This document shows, in pieces, positions 36,089 to 44,304 of a stretch of DNA of 64,000 nt. Source of the stretch: Nocardia sp. NBC_01329 (GTDB lineage Bacteria > Actinomycetota > Actinomycetes > Mycobacteriales > Mycobacteriaceae); NCBI RefSeq assembly GCF_035956715.1, contig NZ_CP108381.1, positions 1,426,001-1,490,000 of the forward strand, in the 5' to 3' direction. Every line of letters begins with the position of its first letter. The stretch's first letter is position 1. The translations under genes were made by a program, and so were the position numbers. The notes below the pieces were generated by a model. That model made no database searches, was not told the origin of the DNA, and saw only the letters and a program-made list of their open reading frames with translations.

Positions 36089-38710
36089 TCACTCGGCCTC
36101 CTGCGACACGATCTCGACGTACCCGTCCGTTCCGTTCACACGGATCCGCTGCCCGTCGCGGATCAACCGGGTGGCATGCTCCACGCCGACAACGGCGGGC
36201 AACCCGTACTCCCGGGCGATCACCGCGCCGTGGGTCATCAGTCCACCCACCTCCGTGACCAGACCCTTGATCGCCACGAACAAAGGCGTCCAGCTCGGAT
36301 CGGTGTAGGCGGTGACCAGTATGTCGCCCGGTTCGAGATCGGCTCGCGCCATATCCGACACCACCCTGGCCCGTCCCTCTACGGTCCCGCTGGATACCGG
36401 CATTGCGGCCAGCGCCCCGGCCGGTAGATCTGTGCGCCGATACGCTCCGGCGAACGTCTCGCCGTCGGAGGTGAGCACCCGGGGCGGTATCAGCGCCCGG
36501 TAGGAGCGGAAGGCGTCCCTTCGCTCGCGGATGAGCTGGTCACAGGACTGCTGTGTGCGCACGAGCCGAGACAACTCGTCGAAGGTCAGGTAGAAGATGT
36601 CGTCGAGCCGGCGCAGCACCTGGACCCCCACGAGACGCTCGGCCTCGCGCAACAGGGCCTGCTTGTAGACGAAGTAGCGGCTGACCATGCCGTACTTCGG
36701 GTACTCCCGATATCCCGAGAAGGCGCGAAGCTGCTCGATCATCCGCGCGGTCTCCTCGGCCTTCCGTTCCCCGTCCGGCCGCGCGCGCAAACGTGTCAGC
36801 AGCTCCTCTTTTTTCTGTCGGGCTTCGTGCCGGCCGTCCTCGAAGTGCCGCGCGGCCGCGCCCGGTTCGAAGTTTTTGATATTCCCCAGAATCGTCGGCA
36901 CGAGTGCGGCCGGGCGTTCGCTCCAGCGCGGCCGCGTGAGGTCGATCTCGCCGGCGCAGCGCATACCGTATTCGTCGAGATAGGCCTCGATGGCGGCCCG
37001 TGCCTCGCGTCCGCCCGGCACCTCCACCAGCTCGTCCAGAAAGCTCCGGTCCTCACGACCCGTGTCCTCGACGCGCCGCAGAAAGGTCACCACCTCCGGG
37101 TACGGGCGGATCACGTCGGCCACGTCCAGCAGCGCCAGGCCCATCTCCGAGGTGACATTGTGCGGAACCGATTGTGCGAGCGTATCGGCCGCGTTGTTCT
37201 TCTCGCCCAGCCACTCCCGGAGGTGGTCGTCGAGCCAGAAGGCGGCGTCCATACTCGCCGTGATCGCGCGGTAGCTGCGCGGGTCGAACAGGAGCCGCTG
37301 CATCTCCCCGATATCTTCCTGGATGAAGTCGAGTAGTTCCGGTCCGGATCTGGTTCCGATATCGCGCTGCAGGGTTTCGACCGAGGCCCGGTTGTCCGCG
37401 ATGAGTTCGGTGACGATCGCGGGATCGTTCTCGATCGGATCGGGGGTGCCGGCGGCCGGTACGGCGACAGGTCCGGCTGCCGCGGCCGTCCGGGCGAACT
37501 CGTCCCGTTCGACGACGGTCCGCAACGCGTCCCCGATGAGCGGATCGGATTTACCGAGCGCCTCGATCATGCTCTCCCGGGCCGTCGGCGACGACAGCCG
37601 TTCGGTGACATCGATGAACAGCCGGCCGCCCGCATGTCGCATGGGTGCCCGGCTGGTCAGCTGCCACATCGAGATTCCCAGCGGTTTCATCGGGTCGGTC
37701 ATCATCTGCTGGTGGCCGACGGAGACGTAGACGCGGTTCCCGTCGTCGGCGGCCTCGGGAACAGGGAACAAGGTGGTGATCGGCCGGCTCTGCACTATGC
37801 GGAACCCCTCGTCGACCAGACACCATTCGATATCCTGTGGGCTACCGAAGTGCGCCTCGATACGGCGGCCCAGGGCCGCGAGGTCCACGATCTGCGCATC
37901 GGTCAGTACCTGCCGGTTCTGCCATTCGTCCTCGATCTCCTCGATGCGTGTGCCCCCCGCCGGTGCGGGTGCGACGGCGACCCGTTTGGTGGGGACGGTC
38001 CGGTCGGTGATCTCGCCGTCGCGCACCCTGTAGACATCGGCGTTCACCAGACCGGAGACCAGGGCCTCGCCGAGACCGAAGCCGGCGTCCACGGAAATGA
38101 TCTTCCGGTTCGAGGTGATGGGGTCGGCAGTGACCATGATCCCGGACGCCTGTGGAAACACCATCCGCTGCACAACCACCGCCATCTGTACTTTCCGGTG
38201 GTCGAAGCCGTTGCGCAGGCGGTAGGTGACGGCTCGCTCGGTGAACAGCGAACCCCAGCACCGGCCGACGTGCCGAAGCACCGCGGCCGCTCCGGCGACG
38301 TTCAGATAGGTGTCCTGCTGACCGGCGAAAGAGGCGGTCGGCAGATCCTCGGCGGTCGCACTGGATCGCACGGCACAGGCCTCGTCCGCACCGAGCCGAC
38401 CGAGTGCGCCGGTGATCTCCGCCGCCACTTCGCCGGGAATGACGGCCTCTTCGATCACGCGCCGGATTTCCGCGCTGAGCACGCGAATCGATTCCCGGTC
38501 ATCCGGTTCGACCGATGACAACCGATCGAGCCGCTCCGCGATCGAGGGCACTTCGGCCATGACCCGCCGGAAGGCGGCCGTCGTCACACAGAAGCCGTCC
38601 GGGACCCGGGTGCCGTCGATTCGCGACAGCTCTCCGAGGTTCGCGCCCTTGCCGCCGACGACCGCGACCTGTGTCCGGTCGATCTCCTGGAAGCTCAGCA
38701 CGTAACCCAT
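36089..38710 (-). CDS. rph: Rifampin phosphotransferase (Rph)
   Basis: An 873-aa three-domain enzyme that inactivates rifamycins by phosphorylating them with ATP. An ATP-grasp domain (about 1-315) carries VGGKGANLGELSR and RSSATAEDLPTASFAGQQDTYL (in part). The rifampin-binding domain spans about 330-755. The C-terminal swivelling phosphohistidine domain holds GGLMTHGAVIAREYG with catalytic His827 (His825 in the Listeria enzyme). AGGAG sits 7 bases before the ATG at 38710; the longer frame to 38896 is not coding-like. It stands alone, transcribed against the gene at 39007. Confidence 0.93.
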   Translation of the reverse strand: MGYVLSFQEIDRTQVAVVGGKGANLGELSRIDGTRVPDGFCVTTAAFRRVMAEVPSIAERLDRLSSVEPDDRESIRVLSAEIRRVIEEAVIPGEVAAEITGALGRLGADEACAVRSSATAEDLPTASFAGQQDTYLNVAGAAAVLRHVGRCWGSLFTERAVTYRLRNGFDHRKVQMAVVVQRMVFPQASGIMVTADPITSNRKIISVDAGFGLGEALVSGLVNADVYRVRDGEITDRTVPTKRVAVAPAPAGGTRIEEIEDEWQNRQVLTDAQIVDLAALGRRIEAHFGSPQDIEWCLVDEGFRIVQSRPITTLFPVPEAADDGNRVYVSVGHQQMMTDPMKPLGISMWQLTSRAPMRHAGGRLFIDVTERLSSPTARESMIEALGKSDPLIGDALRTVVERDEFARTAAAAGPVAVPAAGTPDPIENDPAIVTELIADNRASVETLQRDIGTRSGPELLDFIQEDIGEMQRLLFDPRSYRAITASMDAAFWLDDHLREWLGEKNNAADTLAQSVPHNVTSEMGLALLDVADVIRPYPEVVTFLRRVEDTGREDRSFLDELVEVPGGREARAAIEAYLDEYGMRCAGEIDLTRPRWSERPAALVPTILGNIKNFEPGAAARHFEDGRHEARQKKEELLTRLRARPDGERKAEETARMIEQLRAFSGYREYPKYGMVSRYFVYKQALLREAERLVGVQVLRRLDDIFYLTFDELSRLVRTQQSCDQLIRERRDAFRSYRALIPPRVLTSDGETFAGAYRRTDLPAGALAAMPVSSGTVEGRARVVSDMARADLEPGDILVTAYTDPSWTPLFVAIKGLVTEVGGLMTHGAVIAREYGLPAVVGVEHATRLIRDGQRIRVNGTDGYVEIVSQEAE

Positions 38711-39006
38711 TTCGTTGCTCCTGACCTGTAGGTTCCGGTGTTCGTCGGCGATTATGGACCAGAATCCGAATCCGCATGAGGGCCCCGGATCGTGTATAAC
38801 CTGGAAGGGGGATGGGGATCGGCGTATCGCCCACGACGATGCGAACCACGAGGCATGGCTGCAGGCGATGGCCGGGCAGGTCCGGGGACGACTCACAGCG
38901 GTGGGCAGCCGACTCCGGCTGAGGCAGATGCCTTCTCCGAACTACCGGAGTAGCCCTACCCTCAGGGCAGGGGAGACCAACGAGTGCCGAAGGCACTTGT
39001 CAGTGA
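38711..39006. other. Intergenic region between rph and the gene at 39007
   Basis: It holds no gene I can support. I do not see the 19-bp rifamycin-associated element known upstream of other rph genes. Its right part carries two palindromes (separate entry). Composition in 38711-38830 is more AT-rich than the surroundings, consistent with the rph promoter. Confidence 0.5.
38954..38997 (+). promoter_or_regulatory. MerR-type palindrome and a second inverted repeat
   Basis: CCCTACCCTCAGGGCAGGG (38954-38972) is a 19-bp imperfect palindrome of the form CCCT-N-CCCT-N-AGGG-N-AGGG, much like operators of TipA/MerR-family activators. AGTGCC-GAA-GGCACT (38983-38997) follows. Both are placed for control of the gene starting near 39007-39027. 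No MerR gene lies in the window. Confidence 0.5.
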
Positions 39007-39552
39007 GTGGCCTTAGGGTGCTGCGCATGTACTCGTCGATCACTGCAGTCCGCGAACGGGAAGCGGCTGCCCGTTTTCCTGGCCTGGCCGGCCGACTCCG
39101 ACCTGGACCGAGGCGATCACAGTGAGGCTGTCCATCTGGCCTCGGGCGACGCGCTGGAGGGCCTTGCAGGCGACGGTGCTGGGGGGACCTTCTTCTTCTG
39201 TGGTGAAGGCGGCGAGGAGCGTCCCGTCCTTTACGCAGATTCCGAAGGCGGAGCGGCGCTGATCGCGATCGGCCTGCCTGAACTTCTGCGGCTCCTATTG
39301 GTAGTTCCATGGTGGCGTGACTGCCAAATGTTCACACCGGAGGAAAGTCGGGAGCTCGCAGCCGAGTATCTGGCCGACATACCAGATCTTGTGGCCCGCC
39401 GGGACAATGCGGCCGCGGTCCTTGAACTCCAGCTTCCTCAGGAGGCACAGGTATCGGCGCGTTTGCGGGAGGTGGCCGTTGACGTAGGCAAGGACGTCAC
39501 CCTCATTTTCACACCTGAGGGTGAGCCCTATGCTCCTCTCTTCATGAACTGA
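39007..39552 (+). CDS. Streptomycete-like protein of unknown function, start uncertain
   Basis: A reading frame of up to 181 aa. From about residue 20 on the product is protein-like: FLAWPADSDLDRGDHSEAVH, GGTFFFCGEGGEERPVLYAD and LLVVPWWRDCQMFTPEESRE. I associate this with a streptomycete protein type of unknown role. The first 18 codons (GTG at 39007) look out of character, with three cysteines and no ribosome binding site, while another frame opens with ATG at 39027. The 5' end may thus be truncated or frame-shifted. Confidence 0.5.
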   Translation: MALGCCACTRRSLQSANGKRLPVFLAWPADSDLDRGDHSEAVHLASGDALEGLAGDGAGGTFFFCGEGGEERPVLYADSEGGAALIAIGLPELLRLLLVVPWWRDCQMFTPEESRELAAEYLADIPDLVARRDNAAAVLELQLPQEAQVSARLREVAVDVGKDVTLIFTPEGEPYAPLFMN

Positions 39553-39666
39553 GGATGGTCTATCCGCCAACTGTGACGTCACTCATCGGTGGATGTCGAC
39601 GTCGGCCGGGATCGGGAAATTCTTGTATCGGCGAATTCCGACGACGTGGCCCCGGGTCTCCACGAG

Positions 39667-40329
39667 TCAGTGGCCGCCGAGGCCCCACGCGTCGAGTCCG
39701 CCGTAGATATGAGCCTCCCGGCAGTGAGGCGCGGCCAGGCCGACAGCTTCCCCGCGGTAGATGGCGATGAGTGAGTCCTTGCCCCGCCACCAGGTGTCGG
39801 CGAGTCCCTGAACCTCGGGTACGGGCTCGAATCCGTCGAGATTCACTTCTTCGACGGCGTCACCCTTGATCTTCGTGACGGTCCGGGCCCAGTGGCCGGC
39901 GTGGTGGGCCAGTGCCAGGGCTTCTACCCATCCCTGCGTGCCGGCGTGCAGGGGTGTCCAGTGGTCGGCGTCGATTCCGAATTCGCCTCCGGGCCCGATC
40001 ATGAATCCGTAGGCCATGGATACGCGGCAGTCGCCGGCCGGAAAGTGCCACCCGTCCGTGACCAGGGTCTCGGGGGCATCGGCTTCGAGAACACGCGGGC
40101 CGCCCTCGTACGCGGGGGCAGGGGGCAGGGCGAGGCCGCCCCAGACTTCTTGGAAGGCCACGGCCCGGTCGATCTCCGCAGCGGGTATCCCGTTGTCGAG
40201 CCATACGTCCCGGTAGGGGCGGAGATCCCGGCAGGGCAGACGCATCCCGTGGGTTTCGACGAAGTACCGGGCCCGGCGGCTCAGGCTTTCCGGCGTTCGA
40301 GGGGACAGTGGCACGCGCGCGGCACTCAT
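39667..40329 (-). CDS. Protein of unknown function
   Basis: A 220-aa soluble protein. Protein-like blocks include RARYFVETHGMRLPCRDLRP, AEIDRAVAFQEVWGGLALPP and WTPLHAGTQGWVEALALAHH, with many Trp and Gly residues. The style resembles streptomycete SUKH-like or immunity-type proteins, but I cannot place it in a family. I choose the ATG at 40329, which overlaps the end of an upstream frame as ATGA. Confidence 0.6.
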   Translation of the reverse strand: MSAARVPLSPRTPESLSRRARYFVETHGMRLPCRDLRPYRDVWLDNGIPAAEIDRAVAFQEVWGGLALPPAPAYEGGPRVLEADAPETLVTDGWHFPAGDCRVSMAYGFMIGPGGEFGIDADHWTPLHAGTQGWVEALALAHHAGHWARTVTKIKGDAVEEVNLDGFEPVPEVQGLADTWWRGKDSLIAIYRGEAVGLAAPHCREAHIYGGLDAWGLGGH

Positions 40330-40658
40330 GAGCAGCGAGCGAAGGTCGAACAGCACGAACAGCGGAATCCGAGATCACCGGTCATGATGCGGAGTCTAGA
40401 TCGTGGCCCAGGCCCAGACCGCACGCTCTTCGAGGAGTCCCAGATGGACGCGCCGGCCGGCTCATCGTAGGCCCGGAACGGCGTCGACGAATCCTTCCTC
40501 TGCCGCGTGTAAGTCCGGCCCCTGAACGTGAACCGGCCGCCGAGCGGAAACGGCGAGCCGCGGCGCAACGGCACACCGAGCATGACCAGGGCCGCAACAA
40601 GTAGCCGCCAGGGGAGTGGCAGCCGAGCGGGGAGGGGATCGGATACAACGACGGCCAC
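40326..40658 (-). CDS. Possible small membrane protein, doubtful
   Basis: A 110-aa frame starting at GTG 40658 with one hydrophobic N-terminal segment (LPWRLLVAALVMLGVPL). The middle (GRFTFRGRTYTRQRKDSSTP, FRAYDEPAGASIWDSS) reads like real protein, whereas the last about 25 residues (GFRCSCCSTFARCS) do not. Its stop overlaps the next start as ATGA, which supports translation through it. A frameshift or decay near the 3' end is possible. Confidence 0.38.
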   Translation of the reverse strand: MAVVVSDPLPARLPLPWRLLVAALVMLGVPLRRGSPFPLGGRFTFRGRTYTRQRKDSSTPFRAYDEPAGASIWDSSKSVRSGPGPRSRLRIMTGDLGFRCSCCSTFARCS

Positions 40659-40702
40659 CTGGGGCGGCGCGGTCCGGGCGCCGCCGACCAGGTGGCCGCT
40701 GG

Positions 40703-40734
40703 ATCGATCGCTGCCAACCCGACGAGCGATCGAT
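40703..40734. repeat. Inverted repeat ATCGATCGCT
   Basis: ATCGATCGCT (40703-40712) is repeated inverted at 40725-40734 with a 12-base spacer. It lies 14 bp from the stronger terminator hairpin at 40748-40782 and just upstream of the frame at 40658, where it could be an operator or an auxiliary hairpin. Confidence 0.4.
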
Positions 40735-40747
40735 GCGAGAACGCACC

Positions 40748-40782
40748 CCAGGCGATCGGTGGGTGGGCCACCGATCGCCTGG
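40748..40782 (-). terminator. Terminator downstream of the DoxX-like gene
   Basis: CCAGGCGATCGGTGG (40748-40762) is a perfect 15-bp inverted match to 40768-40782 with a 5-base loop. It begins 16 bp past the DoxX-like stop on the minus strand. Confidence 0.72.
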
Positions 40783-40798
40783 CGTGCTCATGGATTTG

Positions 40799-41236
40799 TC
40801 ATCGCGTGAGCGAGTTGCGCAGATCGGTGATCGTTGCGCGGCGCTCGTAGGCGATCCAGGCGAAGATCGCGGCGAGTACCAGTGGGAAGATCGCCATCGA
40901 GGGCTTGTCGGCGATGAAAGCCTGCGTCCCGGCGGCGAGCACGGTGAGAACGGACAGACCCGCGGCAGCAAGGGCGCTGAGCCGTGGCACCATCAGGCCG
41001 ATACCGCCCGCGACCTCGACAACTCCGATGAAGATGAGCAGCCCGAGGGGGATGGTCAGGTTTTCCGGGGCGTTGTCGGTCAAGGTGTTGGGTATAACGA
41101 GCTTGGGCCCGCCGGAGGCGATGATGAAGAACAGGCCGAGCAGGATCTGCAGAGTCCAGAGAACGCGGTTGCGGACCTTGCCGGGACGGTAGGCGCGGTC
41201 CTCGGAGAAGTCGGCGGTTGGGTCGATGGTGGTCAT
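40799..41236 (-). CDS. DoxX-family small membrane protein
   Basis: A 145-aa protein with a charged N-terminus and four membrane segments, near 25-45, 58-80, 85-105 and 112-130, with the DoxX-type GLFFIIASGGPKLV and VVEVAGGIGLMVPRL features. DoxX proteins associate with redox or stress systems in actinobacteria (as in the mycobacterial membrane oxidoreductase complex), but stand-alone copies have no fixed role. AAGGACAG precedes the ATG at 41236, which I prefer over 41281. Confidence 0.82.
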   Translation of the reverse strand: MTTIDPTADFSEDRAYRPGKVRNRVLWTLQILLGLFFIIASGGPKLVIPNTLTDNAPENLTIPLGLLIFIGVVEVAGGIGLMVPRLSALAAAGLSVLTVLAAGTQAFIADKPSMAIFPLVLAAIFAWIAYERRATITDLRNSLTR

Positions 41237-41573
41237 TTTCTGTCCTTCTGGTCGGTCGCGCCGGGTTGGTAGCGCGTTCAACGGATAGGACGGAGCACCG
41301 CCGTCGGACTCATCGCTGTCCGCGTAGATTTTCTGGAACCGCTGCTGGACCGGCTCGGCGCCGGATCCGTAGAGAAGGTGCGTTCATCGTGGCCACCGGC
41401 TCCACAGCGATAGTCTTCTCGGTGACCGGACGTGCGCTTATGGTGGACCGATGGCCCCGGAGGGGTCGCCACGTGGGACGAGTTCTGTCTCGACTGAGGG
41501 ACGTCATGCGAGTCGGTGTGTCGGGAGGGTCGGCGCAAGACGGCGACGAGCTCTGCTCAGACAGAATCTTCTT
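41237..41573. other. Divergent intergenic region
   Basis: 337 bp between the divergent DoxX-like gene and the variant-repeat gene. Frames are open on both strands through part of it, without family-like protein or ribosome binding sites, so I see only promoter space. Confidence 0.4.
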
Positions 41574-43082
41574 GTGCAGCATGCTCTCCTCGGCCTGGCC
41601 GAGAACCCGTCGCTACCATCCGAACTGGTCGATCGGCTCGTTGCGGGCGCGGATGCGGACCTCGCCGAGGTGTTGGCGTGCCGAGCGGACCTGACTCCCG
41701 CGCTGGTGGTCGCACTCGCCCGTTTCGACCCAGCCGCCGTACGGCTCGTTTGTGATGGGCGGCTCACCACCGATGACATCGATCCGACGGCCCGCCCGCG
41801 CGTCGCGCTCGCCATGCTGGAACAGGGCTCGGGCCGACCGGAGTGGGCGCGTCTGCTCGCCACCGACCCACTCGAGGAGCACAGGGAGAAGCTGGCGGCC
41901 TGCGTCGGCCTGCCGGATGACGTAACGCGAACGCTCGCTTCCGCCCCCGAGGTCCGGGTTGCCGCGGAGCTCGCCCTGTGGACGACGGCGGATGTCGCCA
42001 CCGATCTTTCCGAACACCCACATGCCGAGGTACGCCGCGCGCTGGCAGCCAACGAGACAGCGCCGCCCACCGTGCTGGCCGCGCTGCTCACCGGCCAGGG
42101 GTGGCCGCCGGCCCGGTCCTGTTCGGTCTGCGACCGGGAAGAGACTCCGTTCGTCCACGATCCCCACTGCGCCCGACCCGGCTGTACTCTGCCACCGGGC
42201 GCGGCCTGCTCCGGCGCTCATGAATCCACCGTCCGCCAGATCGAGCAGATGGCTCTGCGGAACCCGGCCACCCCGGTCGCGGCTGTTGTGGACTTCGTCG
42301 ACCACCCCTCGATGCTGCTACGTCACGAACTCGCGACCCGTATCGACCTGCCCGCATCGGTTTACGCGCGGCTCGCCAGGGATTCCGTCCCGTGGATCCG
42401 CGCAACGCTCGCGGACAATCCCGCGATCGAGGAGAGTGTGATCCACACTCTGGCCGGCGACACCGGACATGAGGTCCAGCGTCGGTTGGCGCACCATCCG
42501 GGTCTGCCGCTCGAATTCCTGCCCCACCTCGCCGAGGCCACCCGGATCGGCTCGACGCTGCTGCCGCGGATCGCCTCCGCCACTTCCGCCGAAGTCGAGG
42601 AGTTGGCAGCCTCACCGAACCCGACCGTGCGAATGCTCCTCGCCCAACGCCGGGACCTGCCCGACGCGATCCGCGACACTCTGGCCCGCGACCCCGATGC
42701 CAAGGTCGTCAAATCCATCGCACCGCACCCGGGGCTTTCCGAAGATCAGTTGCGAACGACGGTCGCGCGACACGGTGTCCGGGTGATAGCGAAAGTGGCG
42801 GCCAATCCCGATGCCACGTCGGCTCTGCTGGAGAGTCTGGCCGATTTCCGGCCGCCGGTGCGCAAGGCGCTCCGCGAGATCGCTCGGCACCGCAATGCGA
42901 CATCCACCGCATTGCTCGTGTGCCTGACCGACCCGGACGCCAGGCCGTTGGCCGCCCGCCATCCGGCCCTACCACCCTCGGTCATCGCCGAACTGCTCAG
43001 TGACGGCGACTGGCAGGTGGTGGAAGCAGCGGCGGCAAATCCGTCGCTGCCGTACGCAGCTATGTCGGGGCTGCTGCACTGA
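41574..43082 (+). CDS. Variant leucine-rich/HEAT-like repeat protein with a cysteine cluster
   Basis: A protein of about 502 aa made of some 15 short helical repeats of the form LA-x-N/D-P-x-L-P-x-x-V-x-x-x-L, as in the leucine-rich repeat variant (LRV) family. Repeats are visible in LAENPSLPSELVDRLV, IAPHPGLSEDQLRTTVA and AAANPSLPYAAMSGLL. In the middle (about residues 178-208) sits a cluster CSVC-x11-C-x4-C-x6-C that could bind zinc or an Fe-S cluster; LRV proteins of other bacteria carry such a cluster at the N-terminus. The start is uncertain; GTG at 41574 begins the repeat region, the frame is open from 41451. Confidence 0.75.
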   Translation: MQHALLGLAENPSLPSELVDRLVAGADADLAEVLACRADLTPALVVALARFDPAAVRLVCDGRLTTDDIDPTARPRVALAMLEQGSGRPEWARLLATDPLEEHREKLAACVGLPDDVTRTLASAPEVRVAAELALWTTADVATDLSEHPHAEVRRALAANETAPPTVLAALLTGQGWPPARSCSVCDREETPFVHDPHCARPGCTLPPGAACSGAHESTVRQIEQMALRNPATPVAAVVDFVDHPSMLLRHELATRIDLPASVYARLARDSVPWIRATLADNPAIEESVIHTLAGDTGHEVQRRLAHHPGLPLEFLPHLAEATRIGSTLLPRIASATSAEVEELAASPNPTVRMLLAQRRDLPDAIRDTLARDPDAKVVKSIAPHPGLSEDQLRTTVARHGVRVIAKVAANPDATSALLESLADFRPPVRKALREIARHRNATSTALLVCLTDPDARPLAARHPALPPSVIAELLSDGDWQVVEAAAANPSLPYAAMSGLLH

Positions 43083-43191
43083 CCGAGTCGGGCGCACTCC
43101 GGTTTCTTTCCGACACTTGTGAGAGACAGGCCCAACCATCTGAACGTGAGCCGGGCGGGGCAGATCGCGGGCCGGTGCTCTTCGCTCTCGG

Positions 43192-43518
43192 TCAGGCCGG
43201 CCGTGGCGCGTACATGATGACCGCGACGCCGATCAGGCAGATGACCGTCCGGGTGATATCCCAGCGGTCAGGCCGAAAACCGTCCAGGGCCATGCCCCAT
43301 AACAGTGATCCGGCGACGAACACTCCACCGTAGGCCGCCAGGATGCGCCCGAAGTCGGCATCGGGCTGCAGGGTCGCGGCGAAACCGTAGATGCCGAGTG
43401 CGATGACACCGGTGCCGATCCACGCCCGGCCGCGGTGTTCGCGCACGCCCTGCCAGACCAGCCATGCCCCACTGATTTCCGCGACGGCGGCAAGGACGAA
43501 CAGCAGAGGCCGCGGCAT
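43192..43518 (-). CDS. YnfA/UPF0060 family membrane protein
   Basis: A 108-aa protein with four membrane segments covering nearly its whole length, and the UPF0060 marks [14 protein letters not shown] near the start and [15 protein letters not shown] in the third helix. The fold resembles small multidrug resistance exporters; efflux activity is reported for some members, with substrate unknown here. The ATG at 43518 is clear. Confidence 0.9.
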   Translation of the reverse strand: MPRPLLFVLAAVAEISGAWLVWQGVREHRGRAWIGTGVIALGIYGFAATLQPDADFGRILAAYGGVFVAGSLLWGMALDGFRPDRWDITRTVICLIGVAVIMYAPRPA

Positions 43519-43520
43519 TC

Positions 43521-43601
43521 GATTCGGGCGCGGGCCTGGTGGTGATCAACCTCAGCCATGTGCTGATGGAGACCTTCGCGAAGTTGCGGTCGGAGCACTG
43601 A
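43521..43601 (+). pseudogene. Possible orphan C-terminal coding tail
   Basis: A 26-codon stretch reads [20 protein letters not shown] followed by KLRSEH and a TGA stop. The composition is more protein-like than other non-coding frames nearby. No start or ribosome binding site exists for it, and upstream lies ynfA in the other direction. It may be the end of a gene whose remainder was lost. Weak evidence. Confidence 0.25.
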
Positions 43602-43721
43602 CCGGGCAGGCCGCGAACCGGCGCGCGGCAGGTGACGGGTCTATGGCTTCCGGGTCACATTTGTGCAGCTCAGAACCGGTTCCTTCGGAGACGGTAGGTC
43701 GGCGCCGATAGGATCGTCGGC

Positions 43722-44249
43722 ATGATCGATCCTGCGTGGGCTCTGCCCCGCCGCACCCGTGCGACGGCCGCGATCCTGGCCGCCGCGGCCGCCGGACTGG
43801 TATTGGGCACAGTGCCCGCCACCGCCGCGCCCGGATTCCCGGTCGCGCCGCTCACCGAGGTCGCGGCGGCGGGAACCGAGGGCCTCGACCCGCTCCTGGC
43901 TCTGGCCTACACCATGGCAGAGCAGGAGGCGCACGCGCAGGGAGTGCCGATGTCGATCAATTCCGGCTACCGGGCGCCCGAGGAGCAGCGGGCGATGTGG
44001 GAGGACGGGCTGCGCACCTACGGGACTCCGGAGGAAACGCGGCGCTGGGTGCTGCCTCCGGAGGAATCCACCCATGTCACCGGCAAGGCCGTGGATATCG
44101 CACCCCGTGAGGGGGCCGCCTGGCTGGAGGCCAACGGCAACCGCTGGGGTTTGTGCCGGACCTTCGAGAACGAGTATTGGCACTTCGAGTTACAGACCCT
44201 GCCCGGGACACCATGCCCGCCGCGGGTGCCGGACGCCGCACATCGCTGA
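43722..44249 (+). CDS. Secreted M15-family D-alanyl-D-alanine carboxypeptidase
   Basis: A 175-aa exported peptidase. An N-terminal signal peptide (about 1-35, ending in ATAAPG) precedes a VanY-like M15 domain with SGYRAPEEQ, the zinc motif STHVTGKAVDI and the second zinc His in EYWHFE. It should trim peptidoglycan stem peptides. Two cysteines near the C-terminus (GLCRTF and GTPCPP) may form a disulfide. A terminator lies downstream. Confidence 0.9.
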   Translation: MIDPAWALPRRTRATAAILAAAAAGLVLGTVPATAAPGFPVAPLTEVAAAGTEGLDPLLALAYTMAEQEAHAQGVPMSINSGYRAPEEQRAMWEDGLRTYGTPEETRRWVLPPEESTHVTGKAVDIAPREGAAWLEANGNRWGLCRTFENEYWHFELQTLPGTPCPPRVPDAAHR

Positions 44250-44261
44250 CGGGAGGTCGGC

Positions 44262-44295
44262 GTCGTCCGGGGCTCGGTGCCGAACCCCGGACGAC
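44262..44295. terminator. Bidirectional terminator
   Basis: GTCGTCCGGGG (44262-44272) pairs perfectly with CCCCGGACGAC (44285-44295) between genes converging at 44249 and 44305. The 12-base loop itself contains TCGG/CCGA. Confidence 0.75.
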
Positions 44296-44304
44296 CGGTG
44301 GTTC

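Noticed and set aside
38711-38900. Rifamycin-associated element upstream of rph
   Set aside because: I looked for the known 19-bp palindromic pattern (GGGGCTTGC...) on both strands and did not see it.
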